A DNA stretch of 64,000 bases. It comes from Paragonimus skrjabini miyazakii. Taxonomy: Eukaryota; Platyhelminthes; Trematoda; Plagiorchiida; Troglotrematidae. The stretch lies in assembly GCA_014338405.1 (NCBI GenBank), contig JTDE01001055.1, forward strand, positions 1 through 64,000, given 5' to 3'. Shown here piece by piece: positions 12,756 to 23,530 of this stretch. Every line of letters starts with the position of its first letter. The stretch's first letter is position 1. Under the pieces are notes generated by a model. It was not told where the DNA came from. It saw only the letters and a program-made list of their open reading frames with translations, and made no database searches. Both the position numbers and the translations under genes were made by a program.

Positions 12756-12862
12756 TCCAACCTCCAACCGATAACTCTGTGACGTAATAATGGGTGGAAC
12801 TCTAAACCACCCATCGTTAACACTGGTGATTTGCTCCCTGAGTGACTGACTTATGCAAACCT
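12756..12862 (+). repeat. Segment Y, forward orientation
   Basis: About 105 bp, abutting X copy 1. It contains AACCTCCAACCGATAACTCT and ends near CTTATGCAAACC. The same segment abuts the other X copy in reverse orientation (14464-14568). Confidence 0.85.
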
Positions 12863-13378
12863 AACGATGAGAACAAAACGTAGCGTTCAGTTTCTTTCTT
12901 TCGGAAGGATTCCGGCGAGGGTCCTACTTGAAGTTGTGAAGAGTATCGATGAGTCTGTATACAAATTCACCCAGTGATGGTCCCTCTTCGGCTAACCATC
13001 TCACGTAGTTTTTGTGAATTTTATACATCTATCTAAACGTAGTATCCTTCAGGAAAACCTATTTTGGTAATGAAGTGAAAAGCTTAGCATTGTTTAGCAT
13101 TTAAACCTGCAATGAATAGCTAAAAGTTGTTTTCCATCACATGAATTGCGTGTTAATTGCTAACAATTCAGTCCATAAACTGCTGTTAGTATTTCATCAG
13201 TGTCATACACATCTTACAGGTATGGTTTTCGTTGATCCTCTCAAATCCCTGATATAAATGACATACTTAACAGTGGAAATAAATATGGCCAAATACGCTT
13301 TTTTAAAGACTGCTCTTCTGGTGTGTTTATTACGCTGATGAATTGCTTGATAAGGTTAAATATGTCTGCGGAATACCC
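12863..13378. other. Non-coding, nothing recognised
   Basis: Unique sequence between segment Y and a degraded SINE. No motif or splice-bounded frame was convincing. Confidence 0.4.
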
Positions 13379-13571
13379 ACCTGGTGCAGTGATGAACACA
13401 GTTGTCTCTTGAATGCGTGACCGGATTTCCGATCCCGGCCGTAGCAAGACTATACACTACTGGTTAGCTTTTGCAAGCGTGAGACTTGCGTGCAGTTTTT
13501 GTTTTCGAAACAGGCTGACTAGAAATTTTATCGGAATGTGACAGCCACGACCATTGGTGAGTGATGTTCAG
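13379..13571 (+). mobile_element. Degraded tRNA-derived SINE
   Basis: The order of parts matches the better SINE copies. There is an A-box-like CTGGTGCAGTGATGAACAC and a B-box-like TTTCCGATCCC, then TATACACTACTGG where the ribozyme core should begin. A body with TTTTCGAAACAGGCTGACT follows. The hammerhead core is broken (no CTGANGA and no GAAA), so no ribozyme is expected. Confidence 0.6.
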
Positions 13572-14316
13572 CTTGCATCCCGATTTAGTTCAGCAAGCCT
13601 GAATTCTTCTGCAGATTTGCTAAGCCTATTCGTTATATTTTGATTGTAACAGATGAGGCGCGAACTAAGCTTCTGTGTACACAGGCCTGTGTACCATAGG
13701 CCTTTTCGTTGGACGCCAGTCTGGGAAATCATCGCCACAAATTCAGTTCGTTCCAATCAAATTACCACTGCTTACACTATCACCTAGGAATTTCGGTGAA
13801 TTCTCCGGTCTCAACTTCACCAAAAAGTTCTTATCTTGAGACCACCAACTGAAGTTAACAGGATAGTAACTGTGTCAATTCTCGGTATGACTGGGTCACC
13901 TGAACATTAGCCACAAGCGTCTAAAGATAATACTGTGATCGTGCCTAAATCGAGGTCAGTGGAACAGTGATCAAAACAGTTGCCACATAAAGTGTAGCCA
14001 CAGTAAAAACCCATGTCTCAGCAAGAATGGATAGTACGGCTCCATGAGATTTGCAAGTTCCATAACAAAACATACAGAGTACAGGAAATTTGGATGTGCC
14101 TTCTTGTATCTATTTTGTATAGATCGGATAGAAAAAGTCAGCAAATGTCTGCAGTCTTGGAGGGTTACTATTGATGAAACCCAGTCACCGCCTCTCACGA
14201 CTGCTACTAGCACACTTCAGCATGCAGCAGATCAATGCTGACTAACAGTACCAGTGAGATGGTGAACTCAATTTCAACTCACCATAATGATTATGATGAT
14301 TAAGCTATTTGGAAGG

Positions 14317-14463
14317 GTAGACGTGACGAACAATTGTTTCCGATAATTCATCATCAGATCAATACAATTATATAGATTCAGCAAAATCAAAAACAGTGTG
14401 TACACAAGACAAAGAGGTTTAGCAGAATGTCATTGGATCAAGCAGAACGTTACAAAATATCCA
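14317..14463 (+). repeat. Direct repeat X, copy 2 (147 bp)
   Basis: Direct copy of 12609-12755, with only a few substitutions. Here it is followed by Y in inverted orientation. Confidence 0.85.
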
Positions 14464-14568
14464 GGCTTGCATAAGTCAGTCACTCAGGGTGCAAATCACC
14501 AGTGTTAACGATGGGTGGTTTAGAGTTCCACCCATTATTACGTCACAGAGTTATCGGTTGGAGGTTGA
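14464..14568 (-). repeat. Segment Y, inverted orientation
   Basis: Reverse complement of 12756-12862 with few differences. It starts with GCTTGCATAAG and ends in GGTTGGAGGTTGA. The breakpoint with X is abrupt. Confidence 0.85.
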
Positions 14569-14570
14569 GT

Positions 14571-15812
14571 AGGCATACAGACTGGATATTTCTGTAGTTT
14601 CTTCGGATGTGAATGAAACAAAAGCAAATTACGCGTTAACTAGTGTTCACATTCATGTGAACGACCAGAATGTTCTTAGACTCACAGTGGGCCCGACAGG
14701 GCACATGTTAAAAGTGAACACAGACGAAAGTTGAATAGACTATGCTATACTTGACAGTATAACTTAACGTTAACTCAGTACGCTGGGCGTAATAGTCAAT
14801 CTGTTAACAACTGCCTTAACAACAGTGGATGTACACGAGGAAAAACAAAATATATGATTCATAACTATCAACTCATCTCCACCATGGAGTATGACACCAC
14901 AATAAACAGCGTTGGTCATCTATGTTAGGTACACAAAACAACAGATGTTGGGGAGAGCAAAATGATACTTATGTCACATACAAACGTGTAAGGATTTCAA
15001 TGTTAGTACGAAATCCTAGTTACCACGTTTGTCGATTAGTGCACGCTCCTTTGTAATTACGCATCAACCTCCTCTGAGTTGCGCAATACGGTGAGGTTGG
15101 CTTAGATATGCTGGATTGAACTAAAGCGAGTTAATCTCATTTATTATGAAAGAGTGCAGTAACTGTGCCGCTTTTCGTTTGCAACAGATAAGTATTGGTC
15201 TCTACTACTGCTTCTTTTAACATGGTATGTGTGCGTCTCATTATCAAATACGAGGTCCCATACCTTGTATAAGTGCATTCTGATAGAGGAAACTACTTAT
15301 AGGTTTCTTCTCTACAACAGATCTGTGACTTTTGAAATAAATGGACAACGCGTAACACACCTGTCAACTAAACAGTTGTTTACGTGCACGCATCACAAAC
15401 ATCAAAGTTAACAAAGAAGCCAAACTAATGTTTAGTTTTGTGTACAAAATACCCTTGTCATGTGTTACTTCCAGAATACAAGATATTTTGCCTCAGAGAG
15501 AGTACTGTCTGACTTGATCAAACGCACGATTTTGCATTCCCACTTACTGGCTCAACTGGCAATACATGAGCCATCTAGTGTCTGCCGAAACAGTGTCCTT
15601 TATTGAGAGGTCTCCTGTGTTTGAATTCGTTAGCTTTGATGCAAATACCGTGGCAAATACCATGTCCAAGACGATTTTACAAACTGTACATTAAACAAAG
15701 TACACATTGCATGTGAGAGACATACCTTGGCAAAACGTGCTCTAAAAGTGGTAAACATTTGTTTTGTTGGTTGTAGTTCAGCAGTACGACTGTTATGATT
15801 TTGAACATAACA
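14571..15812 (+). repeat. Dispersed 1.2-kb unit, copy A
   Basis: Colinear with 46950-48465 over almost its whole length. Shared landmarks include AATTACGCGTTAACTAGTG, AACTCATCTCCACCAT, AACACACCTGTCAACTA and CATTGCATGTGAGA. Copy A lacks a stretch of roughly 240 bp present in copy B. Short frames are shared but none is long enough to identify a protein. The unit may be a piece of an uncharacterised transposon or an old segmental duplication. Confidence 0.75.
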
Positions 15813-16697
15813 TTAATGTTGAACACAAGTGACCGACGAGAATGCATTGTACGTTAACATGACATCATTGTGTACCCTGCCATCTAAGTGGATGAAGACA
15901 AGCAGCAGCAGGATTTCAAAAGTTCTATACTTTATGCGTCAAACTGTTATAGTGTATCAGACTTAACCACCAATAAACCATCCTAATAGCTTCATTATAG
16001 CAAATGGTTCATTTGCGGCCAGCATATACAGAACTTAACATTCATTCGGATATATTTTACATAATGGAACTGTGGTTGGTTCCGATAACAGGTGGTTTTC
16101 AATTTATATAGGTCATCAAAATACATGGTAGTTTGCGACCACATCACAGCAGACATCTCCCTACTCGAGAGAAATATAAGGCATGGTAATATTTGGGACG
16201 TGCATGAATGACCAGAATAAGCCGATTCACGAGTGTGTCACACCCAAAATCTTATATCCGCCAAACTGTCTGTTGGAAAACGTTTGTTGGGTTGAAGTAC
16301 AACTTGCAAGCTTAAGCTAATTGAAAACACACACACTGAAGTTGCCAAAAGCACGAGTTCAGTTTTCCGTGCCCAACAAACAGTGGTCTTTGTCTGTTGT
16401 GGCGTATCCGGATCATTAGCCTCATATACCGCAACAAAAAACGTTGACAATAATAATACGTTTTTGCCCAACAAACATGCAGTTAACCTCAGGTGTAGCT
16501 GAGTGCATGACGTGATCAAAGATGTGTATGTTGCATTCACCAAACAAGCTTACATATGTGGGTAGTCGTGAGCGACTCACAAAGCGAATTCACTCAGAAT
16601 TTAGTGCGCGACAATATTTTGAAAGGACCATGATTCCACTGTTGGGTCCATCCCAATGAGGCATTGGCTAATTTAATATGCTATGACTGGACAATAG
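15813..16697. other. Non-coding stretch
   Basis: A 101-codon minus-strand frame lies at 16238-16543, with a hydrophobic stretch near its end, but it has no known domain and no clear gene context. CCCAACAAAC recurs three times within it. Nothing is annotated. Confidence 0.4.
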
Positions 16698-16936
16698 TTA
16701 CTGATGAGTAGTCGAGGATTTTGTTAATTTCAAGTTATACCTCACCTACAATTGATTCCAGCTGTCGTATTTCCATAGACATTCCAATCAGCCCCTTTCG
16801 AACAGCACAAGCACTAAACTCGAATGTTGCTTTCATTAGAGCTCCTCAGTAGTGCATATCATCCTCACTGCCGGGACTTGAACCACGGACACGCTGTTCA
16901 TGAGGCAACCGTGTTTACCACTGCGCCATTGACCTC
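16698..16936 (-). mobile_element. tRNA-derived SINE with degraded hammerhead
   Basis: On the minus strand the head is tRNA-like. The A box TGGCGCAGTGG is within 16909-16928 and the B box GGTTCAAGTCCC at 16873-16884. The body follows, and the conserved tail ends in CTACTCATCAGTAA. Where other copies have a hammerhead ribozyme, this one has CTGAGGAG and lacks the GAAA box, so it is inactive. Schistosomes are known to carry SINEs with hammerhead motifs (SM-alpha type). This family resembles them in layout. Confidence 0.85.
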
Positions 16937-17130
16937 ACGTCAGGCACGGCCGAATTATCATATGAGGACGCTCATCCACTTTCGCTTGTGAGTAATGGTC
17001 AGGTTACCCGATCGCCTCGAGATGAGACACAGTTACAGTCTGTTAACTCTAATCGATGACCCCGCGTTTGGGACTTCTTAGACAGGTCAAAATCTCCGAT
17101 TTCATTAAACCTGCTAGGCGATATTTTAGA
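16937..17130. other. Spacer between two SINE copies
   Basis: 194 bp of unique sequence with no motif. It separates two SINEs in the same orientation. Confidence 0.5.
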
Positions 17131-17338
17131 TTACTGATGAGTAGTCGGAGATTTTGTTAATTTCAAGTTATACGTCGCCCACAACTCATCGCAGCTGTCG
17201 CATTCCCATAGACATTCCAGTCAGCCCCTTTCGAACAGCAGAAGAACTAGACTCGTGTTTCGCTCTCATTAGAGCTCGTCAGTAGTGCATATCCTCGCCA
17301 CTGCTGGGACCAGAACTCCCGCCATGCTGTTCATGAGC
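17131..17338 (-). mobile_element. tRNA-derived SINE with near-intact hammerhead
   Basis: Same family and orientation as the copy just to its left. The 5' head is truncated after a B-box-like region, and the tail CTACTCATCAGTAA is complete. The body contains CTGACGAG, a complementary stem II and GAAAC, so the catalytic core is present. Confidence 0.83.
17243..17292 (-). ncRNA. Hammerhead ribozyme motif (SINE copy B)
   Basis: The minus strand reads CTGACGA, stem II GCTCT/AGAGC closed by AATG, then GAAA and finally GAGTC. Predicted cleavage would follow the C of GTC, between 17250 and 17249. The very short stem III has an A-A mismatch relative to the best copy, and stem I pairing is weaker (GCACTA against TAGTTC). 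Self-cleavage is therefore doubtful even though the core is intact. Confidence 0.6.
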
Positions 17339-20300
17339 GTGTTAACAGACAATAGGATTTATGTATATAAAAATTTAACTGACGCAGCTGAACGCAGAAG
17401 AGATGTGACCAAACCATTCACTAAAATACATCGAATGATTGCATTGATTCGCAAACCATGTATCTGTAGTTTCACTCTGATAGTTGATTTAAATTACTAA
17501 TACCTGAAACATTTACCATTCGAATGGTGACCAATCGTTCTGTGAATTCTCATCAGAATTTTTCAAAGTAAAAATTATCCCGACTATCCGGTGTAGACAA
17601 GAGAAGAACCGGGGATGTTTGGCTTGTGTCTCATTGCTGAATCGCTGAGAATGATATTGCTGAAACCTCCTACAACGACTGAAGCAAGCACTCGTCAGAA
17701 AAGCTGTTTCAGTCCGGCATATGACCACTTCTAACTGGATAAGATGTGAACAATAAATTGTTGGCTGGTCTATTTATAGAAAATGTTAGTGAGTACTAAT
17801 TTGAACTGAATGAATGCTTCGGTAAATTTTACAGAGAACATCAAGGTATTCAAGCAGTGTCCCTATTTTATAACCTCCAAATAGAAGTGAAAAGGTGTTT
17901 TGGCGAACAGTCTGTTTTCGGTTATTCAACATCAAGCCAGTTGCGTCACATTTTATATCATCATGGTTGTCAAGCGAGCAAAAGCAAAAGTAAATATCAC
18001 ACAGTTTCGTCACGCGGTTGTGAATTGAACGACAGTTAGGTGACACAATACCAGAACAGTTTTACTTTGATACGTTGCCTAACTATGAATGCGGTAGTGA
18101 CTTATATTTACGTTTTGATCTCTCTCTAATAGTTCCTACTGGACTGCCGTAACTCCGTGCAAATTCTCGTGCTGTTCATATAAACTTTCGCCTCATGGTG
18201 ATGTATTTGGCAGAACTGGTCAACGGTAATTTGGATTGTCAAATAAGCTGCGAGTTCATCCTTAGCAGTCGACCCTTTCCCTAATCCTAGTTAACTGACC
18301 GGATCCCGTAGCCAAGGCACATTATAACCCACCACCGAACCTACAGTCTTTAAACGTGCTATTTCCTTCTCGCGTCTGCTCTCCCTGTATGTGATTTCCA
18401 AAGTAGTTCAAGATCACAATTTTTTATAATCAAGTACGCATATAATACAATGTTGTGCATCATAGTCATTTCTGAACCATTGTATCGATTGCAGTTTTTT
18501 TATCAAGCAACATTGATTACTAGAGCTTTGAAAGTCAACGTAAAAACAATTTGATACATGCTTGACAATAAGCCAACCATAGTGATTTATTTCATATCGG
18601 ACTTGAAACACCTGTCGATGACTACTGTGTCTTACTTAACAATACTATTCGAGTGTATACACTTTTTAATGTTTGCTACGATAGCTGATGTTGCTGGTAG
18701 GTTCAACCCAAGTGAGCCACATTTTCTTTTGATAAACATATACGTGATTCGTGCCACGTGTTCCAGGGCAAAAAACGAAAGTTTTTATGATTTGTGCAAA
18801 GCTTTCCTTGCGGTCGAAAGAGTCCTGCATCTTTAGTCTATCGGTCTGTTTTATGTTGAAGTAGCAGAGCACCAAAGACGGCTAGATGCTATCACATTGA
18901 ATTATCAAAGACAGCTCAGAACTGTATTGTGCTAGTACAAGAGCTATGGAAATTAAATGCTTATCTCGTCGAAACGTACAGGTTCAATTCGAGTAAAGCC
19001 CAGATATTCACCAAATGATGATGGGCCACATTGAAAAGATTAAAAATGCGTGGGTGTACAAGTCCGATCAGCATGCCGTCAGCAGCTTGATGGTTTACAT
19101 GTGCACTCAATCATCCTATAGAACGTTTAGTACGCATTCACACGGAAGATGGTAGATCTGAATTAAATGAGCGCGTTGTGTAAGGGAATATCATCACGTA
19201 GTTTGCGAACTGCAGAAGCACCAGGGGCGATGGATGGTACCATATTTTGGTGCATCAGTTTTGATTGTAGGTTCCAGTTGTTGTAGTAATCTACGCTCTC
19301 ATACGTCTGTTGACTAAATCATACTTTCTCTAGCAATCTATCCCACGATGTTTGTATCGGTGCGCTATTGTGTACCAACCTCGAGTTTGGATCAAACATA
19401 AAAATCGAGCAAAAACAGTGATGTTATGACCAACGCATAGTGTAGGTAAAAAATATGTGTTAAATCTAGTTCTCTGTAATTTCCGATGTAACTGCTGCCA
19501 TAATATGCAACGATTGTGGCGATGTCTTGGTCTTAAACATATGGATTTTATCTCGCTTACCCGAAGATTCGTCTCCAAATTAGTAGACAATGAACAACTG
19601 AAAAACGGAAAGGAAAATTTTCAAAGGACTCTCTAGATGTTCTTAAAAAATTCAGCTACTATATTGTATCACAAAAAATGAATGTTATTCCTTTTGCGAA
19701 GTTGTTTTGAGAGACTGTCGGTAAGATTTATATGAGTTTGCTAATATAGTTTATATATATATATATATGTATAGTCTTGAGATACGTTCACCACTTGTTG
19801 CCTAAAGTCAAGATTTAACTGAATTGTTTGTTCTAGAATTTGATTCTACATTACATAACTGAAATGTCTATAATGAATGTTAAATGACAGTCCCGTGCGC
19901 TCATACTGTACCGTAGCTGGATACAGCAGATAAAACAGTTTACAGTTCAGCATTGTCCGTCAGTAGTGCATATAGTGTGCGTAATGCTCGAAATCGCTGA
20001 GTTGGATGCACGTCTCATCCTCGAGCACGACAGTTCAACTCATTGTTATCCCTCACAGTCATATCACAACTTGACGCCTTTATTAAAACTACGCACAACA
20101 GTCGCATTTTAAATTTTATGATTAGTCGGACGCAACTGTGCTACGAAAATATCCATCATGTGGCATGCAATTGACTGAGTATCATATATGTTCACGATTT
20201 ACGTATGTATTCTTCTATTTCTCACAAACGTTACTCGTTGCAGCATTCCGAGTCCACGTGAACGGAACTGCTGATATTCAACTGAAGCAATGAAATCGTC

Positions 20301-21309
20301 TTCTGGACCATTTGAGAGACAACCTGCGTCTAATTTATAACTTTTGTTGCAGGGTGAGTATTATAGTCCTTTGAGAACATTTGTAAGCTTGTTACCACTG
20401 CAATCATTGAGTTAAACTCACTAACTGGTGAAGTTGACTCACATTCCTCGCAAAATTCAGTCAGTTTTAAGGAGAATTATTTACAACCGCAGTATAGCAG
20501 TGTACAGCGGATGACAATTCACTTGGTTTCTAAAAAGGTCAACTATTCTGGTAACCGATTAAGTTTACACTTCAATACAATGGTGTTGCGCATCGAAGCA
20601 CATATTCGACCACTCACATTAACGGCAACTGTTCAACTTCATGGCTAGATCAAAGAGCTGGGAGGCACTTTCTGATTAAGAGCGGAATGATCGCTTGCAG
20701 TAATGGTGAGGCGCACGTTTTGCCGTAGCTTAAATATATGAACATTTTCCAAATGACTGTCGTTACGAAATATTTATACACCATAATAAACAATTCTTCA
20801 GTTGTTGTACCATTCATTCAAGTCTTTTCCGGACTGCTGCCAACGATTTTGTAACTCTGTCATTTTACTTGGAGCTGTAAATTCAGAAAGCATGAACAAT
20901 TTCGTCATTGTTCTGAAGATACACGGTGTTATTGACGATCAGTCACTCTGAGTTTCAAATTATAGACTAACAACTGCAAATCAAAGCAGCTTGGATGTAC
21001 GATCCGTTCCCATCGGTTCCAGGACTGCAGATGCAAGAAACCGTCAAGTTTTCTGTGATACCAATATTTGAATATAAAAACGGGCACGTGAAAATCATGT
21101 GATGATTTTCGGAGTAACACAAGCAATTTATTTTTAACAAAATACACACGTCTCTCATTCTTAGTATTTACATGATCCGTAAGAGAATCTGTAATGCCCC
21201 TCAGGTAAATGAGACGCATAAGGCAGTATTATGATTCTTGCATCACACGGTGCATATCGTGGTCAGCGGTGATTATGTTATTAGTATACTAAGTACCTCA
21301 TATGTGAAT
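17339..21309. other. Non-coding stretch
   Basis: About 4 kb of AT-rich DNA. A (TA)n tract lies near 19752-19770. Only unconvincing short frames; no repeat shared with the rest of the window was noticed. Confidence 0.5.
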
Positions 21310-23530
21310 CGATTATCCTGAGGGAGCCTCGGACATATGTTGCACAAATGTCCCACACGTATCATTCTGAGAGACTCGTTTGCTGGAGGAACTTGCCTGG
21401 TCATAGGTTATGAAAACTGTGCTATTCATTACGATGGAAAATTGCGATAGTTGGGTAAAAGGACCGCCCTCACAAACAGAAAAACAAAACTCGTTAAACA
21501 CTTTCTTCAGAACCGTATATATCCCTCATGCTTTTGGCCATAGTTTCCATTCCGTATGGAGCAAAAATAACTACATTGGCAACGGCAGTTGCATCGCACA
21601 TAAACACTCGAGGGTCTGTTTCATGGACTGGACACCAGCTGTAAGTTGCATTACTATGAGTTATAGGCGTGGAATGATCCTGGTTGGACTCCGTAACTAA
21701 TTGTCGGGCGTGGCCGTCACTGCGAAATATTTCAACCAGACACCATCGTGTATGTTGTACAGGGCCTCACGCTGGGCCCATTTTGCTTCTTCTTTGGATG
21801 TTATAATTGCTCCGGCTGATGGCTTCGGTGTAGGGACAGGGCGATGAATCATCTGAGATAGAAGTTCGCGCGAAGCCCATTGCAGGGCCACATTTAACGA
21901 TAAGAGTTATTGTACGATGTGAGACCTATTCACAGGCGTATGAGTTAGAAGGTGGGATATCATGAGCCCATCACGGCTGAAGTCGAGATAAAAGTAAGCG
22001 TCCGATGTGTCCTTTGTGCAGCGGCAGACATCACTTATTGCTTACCCCAACTGGTATATCTACTAACTCAAGATTATCTTTATGATGACACTGAGGCATA
22101 TTTAATGCATTAGTATAAGTGGTCTGCGAAATTCCGATTGTTTACTGGGGTTTTAGAGGGGTTGCCATCATCCAATGCAACATTTTTGATAGGAGAGCTA
22201 ATGAAGTTCTCTAAAAGTCCTCTTAATTGAACATCATACTTCGAATGTTGGTACGGTGGAAGCAGACATAACGGTCTCACTTGCCTCCGAGTGTCGGCAA
22301 TGGGGAACAGTGTCACATTTTTTATATCTGCTTTGATATGTATACATTGGGTCTCCGAGTGGTTCACGGCCAAACCAACTCCAGGCAATCGTGTTACATC
22401 TGTTCCATAGGAAGATATGCTCCATCACAGAAAGTTCACCGTTCATCTATCACTTCCAGAAATCCGAATCTGTGAAACGTTTTTCGAAGTATGCAGTGAT
22501 GGTTGCTGCCAGCTAACGAAGACGAAGAACACGTTTGTTCAGACGGTTGGTCGAATTATGATCTCACAACCAAGGTGGTCAGGAGATACCGCTTCATACG
22601 TAGCATTGTAGTACACAACTCTTGTGGGAGTGATGCAATAAACACATGCATACACTGCTAATTTGACAACATATGACGGATGTGTGATTCAATCTTACAT
22701 TGTGGTGAGTAATTCCTGTTGGCTTGAGTGCAAAACGCTGCTCACACATCTTACAGTTAGCAGGTAGTTTCACACAGTAAACCGGTCTAGAACTTATCCC
22801 GAATTTGGGTGACAGAGTTTTCTTTCAAGATCTCGTGCTCAGCAGGCTTCAAAGGCTATCTTTTAAAGACCTTTTACGTTCCTTTCAATACTTCCACCCT
22901 TTGGTCAAATTCCTGCATAGAGTTTTGGGCTACAAATTTAACGGACTCATAGTGAACAGCACAAATGTCATCAGTCCAAGCCAGGTGTTTGGAAACGTGA
23001 GGAGTACAAAAAGGAAAACATTCACGTTTGAAGACGTAACCAGCAGCACTGAGTGACCGATCATCTCACATTCCAGCATTCGTTTTGGGTGTTAGCATAG
23101 AGGGAGTCATACTTCCATCCAGTGGACACATCTGTGACGTCTTAAGGTGTAAACGGTCATGTCAACCAAAACATCTTTCAGTTCTGATAACTAACATGAA
23201 AGTCCATCGAAAAGATAGTATTCACTATTGTACAATTGACAAACACTGCAATAAAATATTTTTGCAGTGAGTACGGATAAACCAGATCGTCGAACTTTTT
23301 CGCAGAGAAAGAGTCTAACGTTCAGTAACTGAAAACCATCTTCTAGAATTGGCCCCCAGGTAGGGAAGGGCTAGATTATCAAAGCAATCGTTTAGGTGAG
23401 AGTGAAAGTTGTCCAACAATATCAAACCAGACAATTTTAGCAAACAGGCACTGATAGTTATAAATAACAAGAACTTAGATATGCACGAAATGCTGGTAAC
23501 CATGGTGTGAAATTGTCTATACTTGTGCAC
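21310..23530. other. Ambiguous region, open on both strands
   Basis: GC is a little higher than in the surroundings, and overlapping frames of 60-100 codons occur on both strands. On the minus strand one finds CKMCEQRF followed by a His-rich stretch (22680-22770), which resembles a C2H2 zinc finger. On the plus strand a 96-codon frame (21410-21700) contains a GTAAGT donor. Neither reading can be chained into a consistent gene. It could be a decayed gene, a decayed transposon or chance. Confidence 0.3.

Noticed and set aside
14000..14235. Another degenerate SINE copy
   Set aside because: Vague resemblance to the SINE body, but neither the Pol III boxes nor the tail could be found.
19752..19770. 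TATA-like promoter in TA repeat
   Set aside because: A simple (TA)n run with no gene start nearby.
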